This document shows, piece after piece, positions 56,350 to 64,000 of a stretch of 64,000 bases of DNA. Under the pieces are notes generated by a model. It had not been told where the DNA came from. It searched no databases and saw only the letters and a list, made by a program, of their open reading frames with translations. Source of the stretch: Torymus aiolomorphi (taxonomy: Eukaryota; Arthropoda; Insecta; Hymenoptera; Torymidae); the NCBI GenBank assembly GCA_036365515.1, contig CM070874.1, forward strand, positions 45,817,083 to 45,881,082, read 5' to 3'. The position numbers and the translations under genes were made by a program. Position 1 is the stretch's first letter; each line of letters starts with the position of its first letter.

Positions 56350-56681
56350 TAAGAGATATGCTTCAAGAGCACGCAACGTAGCAGGCCGCTACGCCTTACA
56401 CACACAGCGAGGAGCTGGCGTTGTATGCCAGCGACTATGGGAGGGCGCCACGTTTCATGCAGAGTAGCGCAGCGGACAGCCAGCCGTCTTCCCCTCTACC
56501 CAGCTCTCCTACCACATGAGAGCGCGAGTGACGCCGCTCTCTCTCTCGTGCCGAACGCCGAAGGAACAGGACGCATCGCCTTCGCTACACCCTGTGCCAC
56601 AAACCTACTCAGAGTCTCAATAAAGAGTTTTATTGTTTTATATAGTATTTTGGCCTCCTCATTTTTATACCCGATCCAACA
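56350..56681 (+). repeat. Probable 5' LTR of the Copia-like element
   Basis: Ends TCCAACA directly before a primer-binding site and holds AATAAAGAG (about 56620) at an R/U5-like position. The start is uncertain; TGTAAGAGATATG near 56350 is one choice. No 3' LTR is confirmed in the window. Confidence 0.5.
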
Positions 56682-56697
56682 GGTTATAGGCTCAGCC
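56682..56697 (+). promoter_or_regulatory. Copia-type primer-binding site
   Basis: GGTTATAGGCTCAGCC closely matches the Copia primer-binding sequence, which pairs with an internal part of initiator tRNA-Met. Confidence 0.7.
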
Positions 56698-57709
56698 ACG
56701 CTGTGATTTTTGGACGGACTCAGAAGAAAGGTGGTAAGTACCTGAGTTTTGCGAGGCTAACCTACAAGCGCGGCCATGTTGAGTTTCTGACCGCATGGCA
56801 GTTTTTTTTCAGACGCAAGTTTTTTTCAGACGAGCTAGTTAACTTAGAAGCGATTAATTTAGAATACGCGACAAATAGCTCTCTTGCATTAGAATAAATA
56901 AAATAACTAAGACTAACTTAATAAATTTAACATTAAGTATTCAGAATAAAATCTATTAAGAAGCAAAATCAGACGAGATTTTGACGGGGCGTGTGGAGCT
57001 TTTTTATGAATTGTGGTGCGCGCGTGAGACGCAATTAAGTGAAATGGGCATGTGGATCCAGCTTTAAACTACTTCATGTGAAAAATTCAGAAATTCGGAG
57101 GGGGTGTGAAAAATCGCTGTGACGTACATGCTGCGCGCACGTACGGACGCGCTCGCGCGGTCGAGCCGCGAAGAGAAAACCAGACGCCATTTTGTCTCAA
57201 ATAAGTATTTTCTCTTAGACGGGCGCGCACACGCACACATACACAATTCTCAGAAGTAAATTCAGACGCGAGATAAAACACTGTAATGACGACATGAGGC
57301 GTAGAGGATACTGCCGTGCAGAGAATTCTTGCCTTCATGTAAAGTCGTTGCAACCTTGTGAATTATCGGGACTGTGTAAGTGCACGGTCAACTCTCTGAC
57401 ACTATTGGCGTCATTGTTGTGCGTGACGTCACGATCGGAGGGAGCACGAGCGCGAAAACGATACACACGGGAGTAACGACTAGCTTCAAACTTACTAGAC
57501 TTGCTGTGCGGTCTAGTACGGGGAGAAGCAATAATACAACTAAATAGATAAAAGATATTATTTTATACAGAATAAATATTTGGCATTCCAGAATCAAGAA
57601 GTTCAGAGGTTAAGAAGATAAGAGAAAGACAGAGATATACAGAATGTCAAGCAGAGGAGACAAAACACCAGAGAGAGACACTCAGCCCAGAGACGTACAA
57701 AGTAATTTG

Positions 57710-57779
<70 letters not shown>

Positions 57780-58031
57780 TTAAAATATAAATAAATAATT
57801 ACCTCCATCTCAAATTAAATAAAGTCATTTACACAGTGTAACAAAAATAATATTAATATATTACGATTATTATAAAGAAAACATAACGAAATTAATATTG
57901 ATATTATTCAGAGCAGAATGTAAATAATTAATATAAGAGGATCAGAATACAGATCTGTAAAATTGTTCTTTAATTCAGATTATTCAGAAAGACCAAATAT
58001 TTATAAGAATAATTATTTACATGTAATCAAA
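56698..58031 (+). other. Long leader of the Copia-like element
   Basis: 1.3-kb non-coding leader with a (TA)n tract at 57714-57774 and about 13 TCAGA pentamers. An ATG at 57643 begins MSSRGDKTPERDTQPRDVQ and is followed by a GT, so a spliced gag start is possible but unproven. Confidence 0.5.
57714..57774. repeat. (TA)n microsatellite
   Basis: About 30 TA units in the Copia leader. Confidence 0.95.
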
Positions 58032-61000
58032 CGAGAACACAACATCTCCACACACGCCGCCCGGTCTACCACACCCTCCATCAATAAAGCCGTCAAAGAG
58101 AGCGAAACATGACGTGGATGTTTGGTTTCGCGCAATGAAGGAAAACCATCAAGAAATGAAGGAGATGATGGCAAACATGAAAACTTTGATAGAGGGGCAG
58201 CAAAAGCTCATGGAGACGATGCTCGAGGTGGAAACGGCGAGAATCAGACGACTAGAGGTACCTCAACCCATCCATAATTCCACCACCGTAATCCCAGATG
58301 AAAATACTAATTCAGAATCAGAGAATAACAATACACAAACACCTCAAAACAGCATGATAGTAGAAATAAATGAAACTTTTAAAAACTTAACTCAGACGTT
58401 AGAATCGAATAAAAATAATCAGAAGGTTAACATCAAAAGAGATTATAAATTAACACAAAAGGTAGTTTTAAATGTGTGGTTAGATTACCTCTATTCAGAA
58501 TTAAGAACAAATGAATTAATGGACATAGTTGATGATAATAGGGTAAGAGACCGTATTAGTGTGCCCTTAAAGCAGACGACAGTCCGTATTAGTGACACTT
58601 TTTAACTTACAATTATTAACAAATAATACATCAAACCGAGTAATTTATGGAATAAATCGCCTTTTTACTGCTTCTTGTAATAGCCTTTCGTTATTTTTAA
58701 GGTTAGAATCTTTTGTTTACATCGGAAATAATAGGAACCACTACCCTATACAAACACCAACAAATTTAACAGAAAAAGAAATAGAAAAGAAAAAATTAGT
58801 AGTCAGAGATATTATCATAAATCATTTGGACGAATACTATCACAAGAAAATTTTGAACTTAAAAGATCCCAAAGAAATTCTAATTAAAATCAGAGAATTC
58901 AGAAAAGTAGAAGCAAACATGACAGCTTCCTCAGTCAGGGCTCAATTGTATCGTCTAAAAATAAATAAGAAAGAAAAGATAAACGAATTTTGTGATAGAT
59001 TTGATACAATTATAAGAGAGTATGAGAGTTGCGATACAATTGTGCTACTTTCTGAGGAAGAGAAAAGATCAGCCTTTTACCAGGCGGTTTCATGCGATAA
59101 CTCTGAACTTCGTTCAGCCTATCTAATGAGAAGACAAACTGACAATAAAGAAATGACCTTAGAAGAAATAAAATCATTTCTTTTACAGTTGGAAGCAGAG
59201 AAGAAGAGCTCAGAGGAAACCAGAGGTCCCAGAGCGAATTTAATTCAGAGTATACCAGAGTGGCAGTCGGGGCCGCATGCAAAATGCTTTCGGTGCAACC
59301 AGAGGGGGCACATGGCACCGAACTGCCCGCTGAAGGCACAGAACAGATGGTTCTGCTATTACTGTAATGCTGAAACCAACCACAAAGGCACTAACTGTCC
59401 CAACAAGGGGACAGTGCAGGTACCCAGAAGGTTTGATAACAATTATAATAAAGATTATACCACACAGAACAAAATAAACAATTACACACAACTCAGAGGT
59501 AATAAACATATCAGAGGGAGAGGTAATAACAAAGGCAGAGGTGTTGCTATAAGAGGTGGTGGAAAGGGAAATTTCAGAATTAGGGTTTTAAAAAGAGGTA
59601 GTAATCGAGGCGCGAGAGGTGCGTCACAAAACACCGTAAAGCAAGGAGCAGCAGCGTATATTGCAGGTACGACTAAAGATTTTAATAAACTAAAAACTCA
59701 GACACAGATAGCGTTTATAGCAGACTCAGGTGCTACCGATCACATCGTAAATAAGGGTATAATATTGAGCGATTTTAAAGAATGCACGGGAGAGGTAATC
59801 AGAAGCGCGAATAAAAATGATTTGGCAAATATAGAAATAGACGGAAAAGGAAATTTAATTGTAAGATCAAATATTAATACAGATGAAATAATTATTTTGA
59901 AAAATGTAATATCAGCAGAAAACATATTAGAGAATTTAATCTCACTCAGACGCTTTGCAGACGTAGGTTTAGGAATTTACTTAGATGATGAAATCTTAAA
60001 AATCTTTGATAAAAATACAAGTGCTGAATATATTACAGGGAAGTATGAAAAACCAAATTGGATAATAAACTTAGAAGTAGAAAAACAAAGAAATAGTAAC
60101 AATGTAAATTCAGATTACGGAAAATATTCATGCATGGCTAGGTTCGTAACTTTAGACGAGTTTCTGCAACAATCTCAGACGGATGTCATGAACTTAGACT
60201 CAAACAAAGTATCAGAAGAGAATACAGAGATACTTGAGACAAGCACATCTGAGATTGGGAGGGAGAATCGAGAAAAACTCGTTCAAACAAAATCAAATAT
60301 CAGAGGCCCTCAAACTAGCGACTTCGATTTAGATGAAAGAATTTTAAACAGAAAAATACATAACCTAGACAACATGAGCATAAATGAGTCAATGGAAATT
60401 TTGGAATATAATGAAAAATCAGAGGATAACAAAAAGAGCAAGTTGAATGAAGGCATGCTATGGCATATCAGATTAGGTCATGCTTCTTTAGGTTATCTCA
60501 AATAGATGCAAAAATCAGATGAAAAACTAAAAAGAATTAAATTTGACAAAGACATTATGGATTGCGAAGTGTGTATCATGGCGAAGATGGAAAAATTGCC
60601 TTTCTCAGAAGACAGAACCAGAGGATCCAGACCCTTGGAAATAATACACACGGACACAATGGGACCCATAAAGCCAGCTTCATTTCCTGGTGGGAACAGG
60701 TTTATAATAGTGTTTATAGATGATCACACGAGATTTGCTAATAAAGCATACTCTGTGAAACATAAAAATGAGGCTGGGGATTGTCTAGAAAAATTCCTAA
60801 TAACAATGAGAAATCTATTAGGCAAAGATGAAAAAGTCTGTTACATCAGAGCAGATAATGGAACAGAATTCATCGGAGGAAAATTTCCAGAAGTAATGGA
60901 AAAAGAAAAGATAGAGTATAATGTAGCACCACCACACACACCCGAATTGAATGGAACTGCAGAAAGATTTAATAAAACGCTACAAAATAAAATCAGAGCT

Positions 61001-63390
61001 TTAATGATCGATTCTGGCTTACCAGAAACCATGTGGATATTGGGAGTAGAAGCTGCAGTTCACTTGTACAATAGAACACCACACAAGTCGTTAAACTCAG
61101 AAACTCCAATAAATATGCTAACTCCAAAAGGTAAAAATCACTTAGAGAAAATCAGAAGATTTGGATGTATAGCATATGCCAAAATACCACTAACCGAAAG
61201 GAAGTTCTCGGAGAGAGCAATTAAAGCTATAATGGTAGGGTACTCGCCAACAGGCTACGTCCTTTGGCATCCTTCAACTGGAAAATTCCTTCACTCCAGA
61301 CATGTCAGATGTAATGAGAAACTGGTTTATAAAGATATCTATAAACATAATTCAGAAGAGAACAACAAATCAGAAGAAACAGAAGAATCTAAGGATCCAG
61401 AAAAAGGAATAGTACCAGTACACTCAGAAGAGAAAGAAACTCAAGCAGAAGAGATTCAAGAAAATAAACCAGAGGAAAAACAATCAGAAAAGAAACAAAA
61501 AGATGAAAGGCCAAAGAAGAGAAAAGCAGAAAACAAAGAACCAGACAACTCAGAAGCAAAGAAACGCAAACAACCTGGAAGAAATGCGAAGACCATGGAA
61601 AACAGAGAAAAATACATAGCAATCAGAAGAACTCAAACAACAAAACAATTAGAGGATACAAGCTTAAAATTAACAAATCAGAGAAACAATTCAGAGGACG
61701 AAATCAGACATGCTTTTATTGCAACCATCAATAAAGATCCAACAACATACTCAGAAGCTATGGAATCAAAAGACAAAAATAGGTGGTTGGAAGCTATAAA
61801 TGATGAAATAAAATCAATGGAGTAAAACAGAGTATGGCAATTTGTTGATAGACCCTCTACAACAAAGGATGGCAAGAAGGTACACATAATAGATTCGAAA
61901 TGGGTCTTCAAAAGGAAGACAGGAGAGAAGGTGAAAATGTGTACAAAGGCAGATTAGTAATCAGAGGCTTCAAAGACAGAAATGTATACGAATTGAAAGA
62001 GACATACGCACCAGTATCCAGATTAGCGATAATCAGAGCGGCGTTAGCCATAATAAATAAATACGACCTAGAGGTATTTCAGATGGATGTCAAAACCGCT
62101 TTTCTGAATGGAATACTGGAAGAGGAGATATACATGGAGATTCCAGATGGTATAAACTGTGATGCAGAAATCAGAAGAACAAAAGTATGCAAACTACAGA
62201 AAGCTCTATATGGTCTGAGAATCAGTCCAAAAAGATGGAATGTAAGGTTTTCAGAAGAAGCACTAAAACTAGGACTGGAAAAAGACATAAATGAACCATG
62301 CCTGTTTACCTGGAGAAAAGATGGAAAAGGAGTTATGTTAATTCTATACGTAGTTGATATACTACTAGCAGGTAATGACAAACAAAAATTAGAAGAAATC
62401 AGAGAAAAACTAAGTCTTGTATTTAAAATGAAAGACTTAGGAGAACCAGAGAACTTCTTAGGAATGAGAATAATCAGAGACAGACAAAATAAAACCTTGG
62501 CATTAAAACAGACAGAATACACAGAGAAAATCTTGGAAAGATTTAACATGACAGAATGCAAAACTCAGAGAACACCCATGGCGACAAGACAAGTTAAAAA
62601 TAGAGAACTCAGAAGTGAAGAAAACTCGAACGAATCAGAAGAACCAAAAATAAAAACCAAAGCACCATACAGAGAAGCCATTGAAAGTTTATTATATCTG
62701 GCAGGAGCTACGAGACCAGATATCGTATTTGCAGTCAACTATTTATCCAGACGACAAGTAAATCCAACAGAAGAGGACTGGAAAGAAGTAAAAAGAATTT
62801 TCAGATATCTCAAAGGAACTTCTGATCTTGGGTTGACATACAGAGCAAAAGACGAACATCTAACAGCTATGACAGATGCAAGCTTTAGAGATTGTTCAGA
62901 TTCATCTTCCACAGGTGGTTATATAATAAAACTACTTGGTGATACAATTATGTGGAGAAGCCATAAACAGACGTATGTGACACTGTCAACTTGCCAAGCA
63001 GAGTATCTTGCCATGAGTGATGCATGTCAAGAACTTGTATCGTTAGATAAAGCAATCAGAGATATAACAGGCAAAACCATGTATCCAGTCACAATATGGT
63101 GCGACAATAAGTCAGCTATTGATTGCACTCAGATGGATGGCAGTCACAAACTGAAAAACTTTGATGACGATCTAGAAACAATCAGAAGTAACTTAGAAAA
63201 TAGAGAAAAATCAGGGAGTAAAAGTCATATGGCAGTCACTCACGGTGACTATATAAAGTCATGTGTCTCAGAAGGAAAAGTAACAGTCAAATGGGTTTCT
63301 ACTAAAGAAAATGAAGCAGACATAATGACTAAACCACTTCCCTTTGATACGCATAAATATTTAAGAGATAAAATAATGAATTCAGAATAG
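58032..63390 (+). pseudogene. Ty1/Copia-like gag-pol polyprotein, degenerate
   Basis: Single long gag-pol in Copia order. Gag from about 58032 (MKENHQEMKEMMANMKTLIE coiled-coil start), two zinc knuckles (CFRCNQRGHMAPNCP near 59282 and a variant CYYCNAETNHKGTNCP), protease FIADSGATDH (near 59715), GAG-pre-integrase LWHIRLGHAS (near 60457), integrase with HTDTMGP, DNGTEF and ELNGTAERFNKT (D, D, E all kept), RT from about 61850, and RNase H (TDASFRDCSDSSSTGGY to NEADIMTKPLP). Defects: in-frame TAG at 60503-60505, TAA at 61823-61825, a frameshift near 61935, and the RT box reads YVVD instead of YVDD. Gag is interrupted at 58543-58735. Dead as an enzyme source. Confidence 0.93.
58543..58735 (+). 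other. 193-bp intron or insertion within Copia gag
   Basis: Removing it joins the two gag readings in frame (…IVDDNR then NHYPIQ…). Its borders read AG|GTAAGA and AATAATAG|G, good splice sites. Equally, ATAATAGG occurs at both borders (58535-58542, 58728-58735), as for an insertion with an 8-bp target duplication. No terminal inverted repeats were found, which favours an intron. Confidence 0.6.
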
Positions 63391-63462
63391 TTTAAAAATC
63401 AGAGAATTGGCACTATACACTAATACACATAAAATATAATAATAAATATCAACTCAGATGGA

Positions 63463-64000
<538 letters not shown>

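Overview
This is eukaryotic nuclear DNA, almost certainly from an insect. Hymenoptera is my best guess, from the mix of AT-rich introns and dense short palindromic transposons, but nothing in the window proves it. One host gene is present. Nearly everything else is transposable elements (TEs), many nested and most defective.

Layout. 1-2588: a dead Ty3/Gypsy pol fragment (+). 2609-4250: a foldback element made of two head-to-head arrays of a 90-bp repeat. 5398-6941: a TA-flanked foldback element inserted into the gag end of a second, minus-strand Gypsy remnant (gag 6943-7915, LTR 7969-8450). 10548-10725: a small MITE. 11643-14311: a 2.7-kb foldback element. 14440-15755: tandem repeats.

16250-40340 (-) is the host gene, an RBM33-like RNA-binding protein. 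I resolve 11 coding exons encoding about 1095 residues: acidic N terminus, RGD/RD-rich stretch, Pro/Gly-rich region, basic helical segment and a C-terminal RRM. The last intron is 15.6 kb, splits the RRM, and holds an 8.7-kb Academ-like DNA transposon with about 850-bp terminal inverted repeats, plus at least seven other insertions.

41170-45494 is a cluster of palindromic MITEs: two flanked by TTAA, one by TAA, and one inserted into a copy of itself. 45560-55240 is an inverted duplication of a locus carrying a tRNA-like sequence. One copy was split by a 5.2-kb head-to-head pair of Penelope-like elements (PLEs), the other by three MITEs. 55464-56340 holds GC-rich palindromes and a PLE end. 56350-63460 (+) is a degenerate Ty1/Copia element with PBS, gag, protease, integrase, RT and RNase H. 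(TA)n tracts close the window.

Cross-cutting signals. (1) Seven hammerhead-ribozyme-like cores lie at PLE-type ends. (2) The whole Copia-like element, coding and non-coding, carries a strand-specific excess of the pentamer TCAGA (about 72 by hand count). (3) Paralogous empty sites and target duplications date several nested insertions. No host gene other than the RBM33-like one was found. Coordinates and counts were made by eye.
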